A stretch of DNA of 64,000 nt from Henckelia pumila. Taxonomy: Eukaryota > Streptophyta > Magnoliopsida > Lamiales > Gesneriaceae. A model generated the notes under the pieces. It was not told where the DNA came from and ran no database searches. It was given only the letters and a program-made list of their open reading frames with translations. The stretch's first letter is position 1. Each line of letters starts with the position of its first letter. The translations under genes were made by a program, and so were the position numbers. The DNA lies in assembly GCF_033568475.1 (NCBI RefSeq), contig NC_133120.1, positions 87,004,151 through 87,068,150 of the forward strand. Reading direction: 5' to 3'. Of the stretch, positions 1 to 10,077 are shown in pieces.

Positions 1-352
1 CTTTTAGATTTTCAATTATTTTATTTAAATTATTTTAATCATTCTGTTTATTATTTAAATATTTTATTTATCTTGCGAAATCAAAATGTTTATTTAACTG
101 AATTTGGCCACACCATTTCAGCATGTCGCTCACTTATAATGAATGAGAGTTCGTTCAAAATCGAACATGTCAGGAGACAAGCAAATAGAGTCGCTCATAT
201 CTTGGTTAAAATGACTCTTCAACATGCTTGTTTTGGTTCTTTTAATATTATCCCTAGTTCTATCAGTAGTATTATTATTGATGTTTAATATTATCCCTAC
301 TGATGTTTAATAAAATGGGGTTTTGAGTTTGAAAAAATAAAAAAAAATGTTA
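1..352 (+). pseudogene. LINE 3' remnant with RNase H-like tail
   Basis: An open frame at 73-288 encodes the end of a plant non-LTR-type RNase H domain. The recognisable part is a block reading VRRQANRVAH, which matches the usual V-R-x-x-N-x-x-A-H end of the RVT_3 fold. The upstream catalytic Asp and Glu part of the domain is missing, so this is a 5'-truncated relic. An A-rich stretch at about 333-352 could be the old poly(A) tail. It abuts the left edge of GRP unit A. The family call rests only on this short C-terminal motif. Confidence 0.55.
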
Positions 353-446
353 AAAATCTTGATAGGGTCAAAAATTTTCAAATTCATAAATATCAATGAT
401 GATCCCAATAATCTTTTATTTCACTTTCGTCAACCCAATCACTTGA

Positions 447-618
447 GGCAAAAACTTCTATGAGACGGTCTCAATGGTCATATTTATGAGACAGATCTTT
501 TATATGGGTTATCCATTAAAAAATATTACAATTTATGTCAAAAGTATTACTTATTATTAGAAATATGGGTACAATTGACCCGACTCACGGATAAGACCGT
601 CTCACAAGAGTGTTACTC
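447..618. mobile_element. MITE with 9 bp TSD, copy 1
   Basis: A 172 bp element is flanked by the direct repeat ATCACTTGA at 438-446 and 619-627. It starts GGCAAAAACTTCTATGAGAC and ends with GAGACCGTCTCACAAGAG followed by TGTTACTC. The ends are imperfect terminal inverted repeats, strongest in the shared GTGAGACGGTCT core. The paralogous sites in units B (about 23015-23040) and C (about 29985-30005) read straight through one ATCATTTGA and lack the element, so they are empty sites. A 9 bp TSD is typical of Mutator-like elements. The element has no coding capacity. Confidence 0.85.
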
Positions 619-644
619 ATCACTTGAAATGGTGATCCCAAAAT

Positions 645-2090
645 TAGAGATATTGTATATCACGAAAATTGTTTGAACGGAACCAATAAAGTTTTTTTTG
701 AAGTATTTTTTTTAGAGTACAAAAGTACTATATCGATCCAAGTTACAAATAATAAGACCAATTATTAACTCAAATCCCCATAAAATACATACCAGCCATG
801 AAAGTGATCAATATCTTAGAAAATCGGTTAGGATATGTTAGGAATAAATGGTTGTAAATAAAATCAAATTCAGATGTTGTCATTAGATGTTGGCAACATC
901 TAGCTTAACATGCATCGAAATTTATGAACGCGTGGTTAAAACAAAAAAATTAATAAATAACCAAATAAAAAGACTCAAATAATTAAACAAGAGTAAAAAA
1001 TACTCTTACAACGTCTCAGGGCAAAACTTTCACTAGAAAAACAAATCGAATAGTTTTTACAAAATCCTAAAACTAGTGAATTATTGTCAAACTCAATTTT
1101 CTCAAAACATGTAAGAAAATAAAGAATAAAACATCTACTAAAAATTCTATGTAAAATAGAACAAGAAAAACACATAAAGAAGATGATCCTTGTCGACGAA
1201 ACACGAGAGCAATACAACACTGATCCAATCTTCAATGATCTCTAAACTTCCAAGTCGATCAAGTAAACCAAGATCAGATGTTCTAGAATCAACCTTCAAA
1301 TTTGATTCTAAAATCTCTCAAGTTGAACGCACAAAATCTCTTATGAAAGCTCTCTTGGTCGTCTCTAGGGCTGACAAAAAATATCGAAATACCGTCATAT
1401 CGCCTTTACCGTACCGAAAAAAATCAAAAATATCGAAAATTTCGGTATACCTTAAATTTCAGTAGTATCGGTATGGATTTATGTCATACCAAAATTTTCG
1501 GTACGATATCGGGATCGAAAATTTCGGTAACGAAATTTCCGATACGATATGCGGTATTCGGTACGGTATGCGGTATATCGTACCGAACCACCCCTAGTCA
1601 TCTCTGTTTTACTCATGTGCACGCCTCTTCTAGAAATATTCAAAGAATCATCCTTGTCTTTGTTTCTTTATAGACGTGTTAAATTTATTTTTAAAAAAAA
1701 GATTGATCTTTATTTCCTTAAATCAAAGATTGAATCTACAAATATAGGAAATAAAAATAAGTAATATATGAGAAATAAAAGATATTATGATATAATAACT
1801 CATGTCTTATCAAATAAATCTATTGAAACTTTCAAGTCCAAGACAAAAAATTTAAATAAATCTTCACAAACTTAAAAGATTTTTAGGAAAATAAATATTT
1901 CCTTCAGGCTAGCTAGCCCATAGATATGAATTTTGAAAATATGGTATAGTTTGGATGAATTGATTATTCGGGATGCCTTTGATTGAAGGGCACTAATTAA
2001 TTGTTTTGATCAATGAGGGCATGTTTGGTATAAAGGAATGCGGTGAGAATAGAATAAATATTCTCATCTCGTTCTCTATACATATGCTTG
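645..2090. other. Gene-free stretch specific to unit A
   Basis: Units B and C lack this block, so it was either gained by A or lost from the others. It is AT-rich and I see no gene in it. It contains one hAT-type MITE (1366-1596). The short open frames at 975-1235 and 1190-1465 have no recognisable similarity and overlap each other on opposite strands. Confidence 0.6.
1366..1596. mobile_element. hAT-like MITE rich in GGTA/TACC
   Basis: The element begins TAGGGCTGAC and ends CACCCCTA, forming short terminal inverted repeats. The interior is many copies of CGGTA/TACCG words. It is flanked by near-identical 8 bp repeats, GTCGTCTC (1358-1365) and GTCATCTC (1597-1604), which fits an hAT TSD with one later mutation. 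A decayed relative of the same composition lies at about 26300-26500. Confidence 0.7.
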
Positions 2091-2167
2091 ATTTGACATT
2101 GGAATGAGAATGATCATTCTCATTTCCCACATTTCCATGTTTATATACAAATATTTTCTTATTAATA

Positions 2168-2246
2168 CATCTTCAATAATAATAATATTAATATTAATAT
2201 TAATAATAATAATAATAAAAATAATAATAATAATAAAACGTAGAAT
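2168..2246. repeat. AAT/ATT simple repeat
   Basis: A run of imperfect AAT and ATT trinucleotides. Equivalent runs occur at the same place in units B (23487-23523 and about 24546-24567) and C (about 30382-30407) with different lengths, so the tract has expanded and contracted independently in each copy. Confidence 0.8.
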
Positions 2247-2735
2247 AACTATTATTTTGATATATATATATAATATGATTTTTTTATTAAAAATAATTTC
2301 ATTTTATTCATTTTTATTTCAACCGATATCAATCGTCGGTTTGAATGAAATATAACAACTATTTCATTTTCAATCTCATTTCATTTTGAGGTTGATTACA
2401 TTCCTCCTTTATCCTCTTCCAAGTTCCAACATACCAATCATGCACAAAGAACTAGTCAAATTAATATATCAATCAAAGATGACAAGTATGACGCACCCAT
2501 CTCAAATATTATGTCTTATAGTTATTAATACAACATGCACAGTTGGGCAGCGACCTCGTCCATATAAAAAATTTGGACCACATTTTGGTAGTGTTTGAAA
2601 AAGATATATTATGTTTTTATAGAAATAATTAAATTTATTAATTATAAAAAAATTTAAGAAAAATCAAATGTTTGTAATGATTGGAGACAAATGTAAAAAC
2701 CTAAAATCAAAATTCGACATTGTTTAATAAATAAG

Positions 2736-2907
2736 GGCAAAAACTTCTATGAGACGGTCTCAAGGGTCATATTTATGAAAGGGATCTTTTATATGGGTTA
2801 TCCATTAAAAAATATTACAATTTATGTCAAAAGTATTACTTATTATTATAAATATGAGTAGAATTGGCCCGTCTCACGGATGAGACCGTCTCACAGGAGT
2901 GTTACTC
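2736..2907. mobile_element. MITE with 9 bp TSD, copy 2
   Basis: Second copy of the 172 bp element at 447-618, in the same orientation and differing at only a handful of bases. It is flanked by the direct repeat ATAAATAAG at 2727-2735 and 2908-2916. The matching positions in unit B (about 25035-25050) and unit C (about 30853-30870) contain a single ATAAATAAG and no element. Two independent insertions with different 9 bp TSDs confirm the exact ends of the family. Confidence 0.87.
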
Positions 2908-2916
2908 ATAAATAAG

Positions 2917-3700
2917 TTATTAAAGTTATTTTAATATTAGTTTAAGAAACACACAAAAATATTTTTTTAATCAAAATCTAACGATCAATTTTTTAGTGAT
3001 GGCATATCAACATCATTTTATATTTGCCTCAATTAAGTTGTAAAATAATTGAAATTAAAAATATAATAACAATGTTATCTTTATATTTAATTTCAATTTT
3101 ATTATCTTATTATTATTATCACCTCACCTCATAAGTCAAGTCGAACTAGCCAGTCGACTCTAGTTTGTGATCAAGTATATCTCTCTAGTTTAATTGAGAC
3201 GTCGACCTATGTACATATATATATGCATCGAAATTGAACGTGGACATACTGCGTACATATATGCATCGAAATTGTACGTGGGCCTTTGAAACTAATTTCA
3301 CAATTTCTTGAAAGCTGTAATTAAGCTGGGCCCCCGCGCTGACCTTAATTTTGAAATCATTAAAGAATCGGAAGTATTATATGATACAATATTCAAAAAA
3401 ATTTAAATGTACGTTAATTGAAGAGTAACATCTAAACAACCAACAATATAATAATGGATCATACTACATGTATATAGAAGGCTACACATTGGGTTACACA
3501 ATATACATGAAATTACAAAATTATCCTTCCAATTGATTTGGAAAAAATCTTTTCAAAATTCATTAAGGATATTTATGTAATTTCAAGTACAACGTGTAAC
3601 CCTCTATGTACATGTAGCATCACCCATAATAATTAGGGGCCTACTCTTAAATATTTATTAATAAAAAAATATGTATGTATATGATCCTAGCTAGCTAGCT
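2917..3700 (+). other. Upstream region of GRP gene A
   Basis: Gene-free, AT-rich sequence shared with units B and C. It contains scattered ATGCATCGA motifs and several GATCCTAGCTAG-type repeats just before the TATA box. No coding region is recognised. Confidence 0.6.
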
Positions 3701-3707
3701 ATAGTAT

Positions 3708-3715
3708 TATAAATA
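3708..3715 (+). promoter_or_regulatory. TATA box of GRP gene A
   Basis: TATAAATA lies 73 bp upstream of the ATG. The same box and flanks (TAGTATTATAAATAGAGACC) are conserved in unit B at 25757-25764 and in unit C at 31540-31547. The core promoter therefore survived in all three copies. Confidence 0.8.
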
Positions 3716-3788
3716 GAGACCCGAATGTGCCAACAATATTCTCATCCAAAACTTGAAACAAAATTAAATAACACACTAGAATTCAAAT

Positions 3789-3923
3789 ATGGGTTTGAAG
3801 GCGATTTTTTTTCTTGGCTTGTTCTTGGCTACGTTTCTTCTTGTTCTCTCTGAAGTGTCTGCAGCTAGAGAATTGGCTGAGGCTACGGACACTACTCTGG
3901 ACACAAGTAAGCATCATATCCAA

Positions 3924-3963
<40 letters not shown>

Positions 3964-4345
3964 TGATCCACTATGAAATTAATCTTTTTTCTTGACATGT
4001 TATATATATATGCCAAATCATGTAAATAGTAATACTTATATTATTAATTTTTCAGCAAAAAATATAGATCATGATGAGGCGGATGAGGAGGTTAGTGATG
4101 AGAAATATTATCGGGGAGGTGGCTATGGAGGGTATGGTGGTGGTGGCTATGGAGGATATCGTGGTGGCGGAGGCCGTTATGGAGGAGGCGGATATGGAGG
4201 TGGCCGAGGTGGATACGGAGGTGGCCGAGGTGGATACGGTGGTGGATACGGAGGCGGCCGAGGTGGATACGGAGGCGGCCGAGGTGGATATGGAGGCGGC
4301 CGTGGTGGTCATGGTGGTGGAGGTCATGGGGGTGGACACCCTTGA
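3789..4345 (+). CDS. Secreted glycine-rich protein, copy A
   Basis: Two exons: 3789-3906 and 4056-4345, with a GT-AG intron (3907-4055). The protein is 135 aa. Residues 1 to about 26 form a hydrophobic signal peptide (MGLKAIFFLGLFLATFLLVL), so the product is probably exported to the wall or apoplast. An acidic linker (DHDEADEEVSDEKYY) follows. The rest is repeats of the type GGYGGGRGG with scattered Arg, Tyr and His, ending GGGHP. No Cys-rich C-terminal domain is present, so it is not the class that binds wall-associated kinases; it resembles structural or stress-inducible GRPs. Copy C has fewer repeats. The start is fixed by the signal peptide and the conserved TATA box. The function is inferred from composition only. 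Confidence 0.88.
3927..3959. repeat. (TA)n microsatellite in GRP-A intron
   Basis: About 16 TA units sit just inside the intron. The intron of copy C (31740-31878) has only a few. The tract accounts for part of the intron length difference between the paralogs. Confidence 0.9.
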
Positions 4346-5400
4346 AGTACTGGTTTTGGTCGGAGCTACTTGCATTGCTTCAGGCGTTGTTCCTATGTTG
4401 AACTTACCAAGCTATAGATGCATGCATGTGGAAAATATAGTTAGACTTGGTTGCTTGATATATAGTTTGCAAATTAAATAAATTGCGAGAAGGGGACATA
4501 TATGCCTCGTGAGACACGTGTACAAGTGTGTTTATGTGCAATAATACAGTAATCAAGTCACTTTTTTTATTATAAATTTTTACATAGACTTCAAGCATTT
4601 ACATTCTAATCTAATAAATAAATAAAGTACATTAGGACCTTGTCGTGCATGCACAAATAATAGCACAGACTAATTAATCTCAACTCAATAAAAAAGGCGT
4701 TTATGAGACATATTTAACACACACATATACATACATATATATATATATATGTATGTATATCAATTAGTTGAGTAAATAAGTTTTCACCAAGAATACACAA
4801 TATCAACTCAAAGTTTCAAACAACGCAAGATCAAAATGTATTTGCCAACTCAAATATTTATAAAACGTTTAAGAGTAACTTATTAGAAATTAAGAACAAT
4901 CACAATCGTAAAGGAATTTCTAAGCATTCTAACACCAAAAAAATTCTAGCACAAAGTAGAATATCATGTTGGCATCAACTCGAGTATTTTTGTAAGTAAG
5001 TTATTGTACCAAGTTTTCTTGATGATTTGTGACTGAAATTTGAATTCATTTGTCATTTTTATTGATGAGTGCAACAACCTTGAGTTTTGACAAAAACATC
5101 AACTTTTATTCATGTCTTGTTTAATTTGCAGCTGCGACTCAACTAGTTCGATTTCATATACTTTTCCTCATGCATCACCAGACTGCAAATTTTATACTGA
5201 TATGATCCTCTATGAGTCTAGCAAGTTTGCAATGCAAAAAATAGTTTGTCATTTGGATACTCGATTAAGGAGTTATGCCATTTTCCCAAGATCGCTGCAA
5301 GCTGCCTGAAACTCAACTATGCATATATATATTATAAAAATCTCAAAATCCAAAATTTTGAAAATAAAATCAGTTTCAAATTCTCTTTCAAGAACGACCT
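4346..5400. other. 3' flank of GRP gene A, no further gene
   Basis: The first 300 bp match the 3' regions of GRP B and C and include AATAAA-type poly(A) signals near 4473-4482. From about 4646 the sequence matches the unit B region from 27952. From about 5040 to 5400 it appears to be the untranslated leader of an LTR element on the minus strand, because a tRNA-primer site complement follows at 5401. No coding region is recognised. Confidence 0.65.
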
Positions 5401-6760
5401 GCTCTGATACCAAATGATATGATTAAAAACATGTGTAGAGGAGGGTGAATACATACTTTCAAAAGTTTCGAGCTACAATAACTCGTTCTTGAAATGTTCA
5501 AAAATGAACTGAGCACCGAGAGATTAAATTGAGTATTTTGATTATAAAATCAAACAGAAGACACTCAACATAATCCTCTAAAAATCGATTAATCATTTTG
5601 GAAATCGTTTGAAAATATTGTAAGTTAAGATAATAAAAATATTTTTGTTGAAGCATTTTATCAGACTCTTTGTATGCAATATTTTGGTATTTTAAAGAAC
5701 ACATAAAATGCTTCAACAAGTCATCCAAAAACAGTATCAAAAACTAAATGCGATAAAGTAAAGAGACATGATTTTTTTAATGGAAGTTCGAAGACCAAAT
5801 CCTTCTACATGTCCCCTCCTTTTGTTTATGAAAGGATTCCACTAGAAGACTTTGAGTATTACAACTTTTTGAAAACTATCCCATCAAAAGCAAGCTCTCA
5901 ACTAGCTTATAAATCTATTTAGATGCTCTTCTTCTCTCTTTGATTTTCAGAGTGATGTTGTATTTATAGCGTCCAAGAGAGATATATAAGTTAGATACAA
6001 GAATATGACAGTTAATAAAATTTTTTTATTGTTTCTATCATTTAAACGGTCATATTTGCGCTTCTAACCACTTTTCTCATCTTCTCCTAATTTTTTGCTC
6101 TACTGGTGCAGTAGATACTGGTTGTCTATTGTTCATCGGACACTGATTTTTAGCGTCTACTAGTTTGGACTCTGCTGCATTTCAAAGTCTACTGATTTTT
6201 CTGCATTGATGATTTCCGCACCGCTGTATTCAGTAGTCAAGTTTTCTACTTATATCTCAATATGATTCATTGATTTCTGGTAATGTCGTGAACATAAAAT
6301 TTGTATTCCTTTCTCTTGTCTTCCCAACACATCAAGAATCACTCAATTTGGGGTTTGTATGCGAGGGATATGCTCAAAACACTCAATTGTGTTGGAAATT
6401 ATTCTATGAAAAATATCAGTGGAGAACTAGATTTTTCAATGTTGTTTATCAGATTCTTATGCTACGATCCAGACTTCGACTTTTGAATATGATTTGTAGG
6501 TCATTTTCTTATCTTCGTAATGCATATTTAATAGTTCATTTTGGATAATTGAGTTGTAAGATATGACCAAAATATCAAAACTGCTCAACGATTACTGGTT
6601 TCTATTTTAAGCTCATCTACTTCAGCTCCAGTAGAGTCTTGAGACGACAGTTTGACCTATATAACATCCGAATTAATCCAACTGGTCTGAAATATGAATT
6701 TAAGATTTTTGAGTTGTTTGTTAAGTGGGTTTGGTTGCTAGTCATTGGGATCATCGAATG
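5401..6760 (-). mobile_element. LTR fragment with adjacent primer-binding site
   Basis: GCTCTGATACCA at 5401-5412 is the reverse complement of the initiator tRNA-Met primer site TGGTATCAGAGC. Two bases later begins TGATATGATTAAAAAC, the expected 3' edge of a 5' LTR read on the minus strand. The sequence then runs through GGAGGGTGAATAC and ends without a visible border at about 6760. A related fragment lies at 6924 and another at 28701. No gag or pol is left, so the superfamily is undecided; Copia is a guess. Confidence 0.6.
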
Positions 6761-6923
6761 ATGAGATATGCTTGAAACAAACAACTCACTAGAAATGAAT
6801 TCGACTTCATCATCTCAAAACATCCAAAATATGATCAATGAATTACACAATTAAGTAAATATGTTATAAACATAATAACATGTTTTGTTATCATCAAAAT
6901 CATTATTTCTTGTATTTCCATAC

Positions 6924-8400
6924 TGATGGGATCGAACACGGTGTGTACAGGGGAGTGAATACACACTTTTAAAATATTTTGAGCTACAATAGCTAGGTTC
7001 TTGAAATATTGAGCACCGATGAATTAAATCGAGTTTGGTTTTCAAATCAAGCAGAATACACTCGAAATAATCTTTCATAGAAACTAATTTAACATTTTGT
7101 AAATCATTTTAAAAGGATGCAAGTTGATAGATGAAAACAGTTTAGTTGAAACATTTTATCAAACACTTTGAAGGCAACATTTAGGTATTTTATCAAGCAC
7201 ATAAAATGCTTCAACAATGCAATCCAAAACGATAGCAATGAATAAATGCAAGAAATAAAGAGACACGGATTTGTTTATGGATGTTCGGAAATTTCAACAA
7301 CTTCTATGTCACCCCTTCTTTCTCCTCGTAAGGATCCACTAGAAGACTTTGATTTATACAAGTCATTTGAACAAACCCAATCCAAGACTAGGACTTACCA
7401 TTGCCTATCTTATAACTCCTAGCCACCACTCGATTGTAGGCCGCAACATCACAATTCGCATATAGTTTTACGTCTTTATGCCAAGACTACAAACACAATC
7501 TTTAACGTATTTGTGTAAAAACTCTTACTCAACTAATTTATGAAATGAATCTCTCTTTTATATGTGAGTGAGTTGGGTGTGAAGAACTTGACTTTTCATG
7601 TTCAAGAATTTTGATGTGTTCTTCACACCTTGAGCTTTGCTCTCAACTAGCTGATTTCTTCAAATAGGCTGCTCATGCTTTGAATCTTCATGCAAAGCTA
7701 GTGTTTGAAGATGTTGTATTTATAGGCTCCAAGAGTGATATAGTCGTTAAACACAAAAATAGAGCCGTTAAAATACTTTTGTACTGTTTCTGTACCTTTT
7801 CTGGAGCTAAACTGAATTTCACTAAACTGATCTTGGTAAACTGAATTTGGTGTGAAACTGGTACTGTAGCAGTTTCGGCACTGTAGCAGTTGAGCGACAT
7901 TCAGTTTGGGTAGGTAAACTACTCTTGGTCAACTTCAGTTTAGGTAGTAGTTTAACAATTTCGGAGACATGTGATCAGTCTAGCTCTATATATCTTGATT
8001 CGTTGATTTCTGAGCAAAGTGATGAATACCAAAGTTGTAGCCCTTGATCTTAGCTTTTTAACGTCACTATAATCAATCAATTCGAAGTTCATATTCAAAA
8101 GTTATGCTTGAAATACCAGAGCTGCTCAAAATCAGTTTAGCACAGAATCAGTTGAGTGCATACGATCAGTTTAGTACTATATATCTTGATTCATTGATTT
8201 CTGGGTAAAGTGATCAACATAAAAGTTGTGGCTCTTTCTCTTAGCTTTCCATGGAATTAAGAATCACTCCATTCGGAGTTCATATACGAAATTTATGCTT
8301 AATAAACTAGACTGTTGCAGAAATATGCAGAATTTCACTTCCGCAACAGTAACTTCAACGCAGTTTAGCATCTCCTTAGGATCCGATTCTATAGCACCTA
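6924..8400 (-). mobile_element. Second, diverged LTR fragment of the same family
   Basis: It starts TGATGGGATCGAACACGG and is alignable with the LTR at 5415 through the GGGAGTGAATACACAC and GAGCACCGA blocks. It contains two similar internal segments (about 7995-8110 and 8180-8300), each with CTTGATTCxTTGATTTCTG, so the LTR has an internal duplication. No coding frame is recognisable. The right border is not resolved. Confidence 0.55.
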
Positions 8401-8469
8401 AAATCCAATTTACTAAATTACATACATTAAATTTAATAAATATTAGGATTATTATTTTTAGGGTTAATT

Positions 8470-10077
8470 GATTTAAATTCTTTATTTGAATTATGTGCTA
8501 ATAAAATATTTTTTATTATTTATTCAATGATTCTATTGTACTAACTATTTAATTAATGTTTTTAATTATTTAAGGTTATTTGTCAAAATAATTTTTATCA
8601 TGCAATTTAATTGTTTTAATATTTTTTAAGGTTTAAGCTTGGATATTTAAATAATTTTAAATAATTTTTATTCTTTTAAATGATTTTAATTTTTTAGATT
8701 ATTCTTTTAAATGATTTTAACTGTGTAGTTTATTTGTTTAAATATTTTTAAGTATTTATTTATTTTAAATATTTAAGTTTAGCGGTTACTTTAAATTATT
8801 TTAAATGTCTAGATTATTTATTTAAATCCTTTGTAATTGTTCAAATCATTTTAAAGGTTTTATTTCCGCTTGTATTTATTCAAATTTCTTTTAAACGTTA
8901 GTTTAGTCTGTTTAAAATATTTTAATCTCTCTGTTATTATTTAAATATTTTATATATCGTAGTGACATCAAAATATTTAATTATTGAAAATTAGCATTTT
9001 CAAATCCGATAAGTAGAATTTAAGTATTTAACTCTTAAAATTTCAAATCTGAGTACTTGCGAAATTTGGGCCTAACACATATAAAATACTATGTATTATA
9101 TTTTTCGTATTATTTTCATTACCCACTTAAAATGTGTTGATCGGCCATTAAAAGAATTCACACCCCAAATTACCCGGCCCAACTCAAGTCACCCGACCCA
9201 TTAAAGAAACTCCTTCAAGCCCAAACAACCGGCCATGTACGAATTCCCCTTCTCCAATCCCCTAATCGATTACAGACTCATTTCAATTTCCATTTTTCCC
9301 TCACTCACGATCGGCCTCATCAGATTTCTCTTTCCTTCCCTTCTTCTTCTCCGGCAAGGCAGCTTCATCGGCGGGCTGAGCAAGTTGTTACCTTAGATTT
9401 TTGAGCTCGATTCCAGCTCCATTTCCAGCCTTCGATCGGCCGCAGCAAATCTTGCCTCTTTCGATTTTTCTTTCACTTAGTAGACAAGAATACGAGTTCT
9501 TTCTTCACCATTTCAGAGTATTGTGTCGTGTGAAGATTGTGTAATCGCCTTTCTTTTTTTTTTTTCCAGAAAGTTCGTGCCCTGTTTTTAGAAGAAAATG
9601 GATCGGCCAACTCACTTGAGTTCTTGCTTCATCGATTGAATGTAGCTTAGGCAAGGATAATGGGCTTCTTTGCTTCACCTTGTAGATTATTATATGTTGT
9701 GTGTTGCATTCATGAAAATTTATTTTGAAGACAAAAAAAAACGTGCCCTGCTCGTTTTTCTTTCTTTTTGGCTTAAATATTTTATTGCATTCTTGCTTGA
9801 GAAAGGATCCTATTATGATTTATTGTTGAGGGATGGAATGTGCTATGAAGTTTATGGTGATTGCATTGCTGTCCACATTTCCGAAAGTTTCAGATTTTAT
9901 AGTATTGGTTCGTTTATTGTCCAGATTTCTTCACGCTTGATGTTCGAATTTTCCAGCGTTTACTTCATGCTTGGTGTTCGAAATTTGCAGAAGGTTTCCT
10001 TAGCTTGCTTGCTCAAAAATTTCAGATTTACTTCCATGGCTTTGTTCGAAATTTCATATTTATTTTCATGCCTTGTT
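8470..10077. mobile_element. Left part of an older LTR-type repeat
   Basis: Gene-free. The first 600 bp are very rich in TTTAAAT/ATTTTAA words and resemble the first 60 bp of the window. Then come CCGGCCCAA-type blocks (about 9165-9240) and a pyrimidine-rich stretch resembling a 5' leader. The part near 9870-10077 has repeated CGAAATTTCAGA and TTCGAATTTCCAG motifs that resume at 20277 after the Gypsy insertion. I infer one older LTR split by the younger element. The frame at 9670-10119 (149 aa) shows no family resemblance and crosses the insertion junction, so I do not call it a gene. Confidence 0.5.

Larger units (their letters stand above)
335..5580. repeat. GRP segmental duplication, unit A
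   Basis: This stretch is alignable by eye with unit B (from about 22945) and unit C (from about 29920). Shared blocks include the CAACCCAATCA motif region (about 431 / 23015 / 29985), the AACCG-TATCAATCG block (about 2320 / 24235 / 30497), the TATA region of the GRP gene, the gene itself, and the 3' flank to the LTR fragment at 5401. Relative to B and C it carries extra material at about 645-2090. It lacks the roughly 1.8 kb that lies at 26125-27945 in B; the junction near 4646 falls at a short ATGC microhomology. Exon 1 of the GRP gene differs from unit C at only about two positions in 118 bp. Confidence 0.8.

Noticed and set aside
4052-4481. Long overlapping frames on both strands over the GRP-A repeat, including a Ser/Thr-rich minus-strand frame and a Val/Glu-rich plus frame
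   Set aside because: They are out-of-frame and antisense readings of the GGxGGx codon repeat. The same shadows occur over copy C (31875-32220). The real frame has a signal peptide and a conserved intron.
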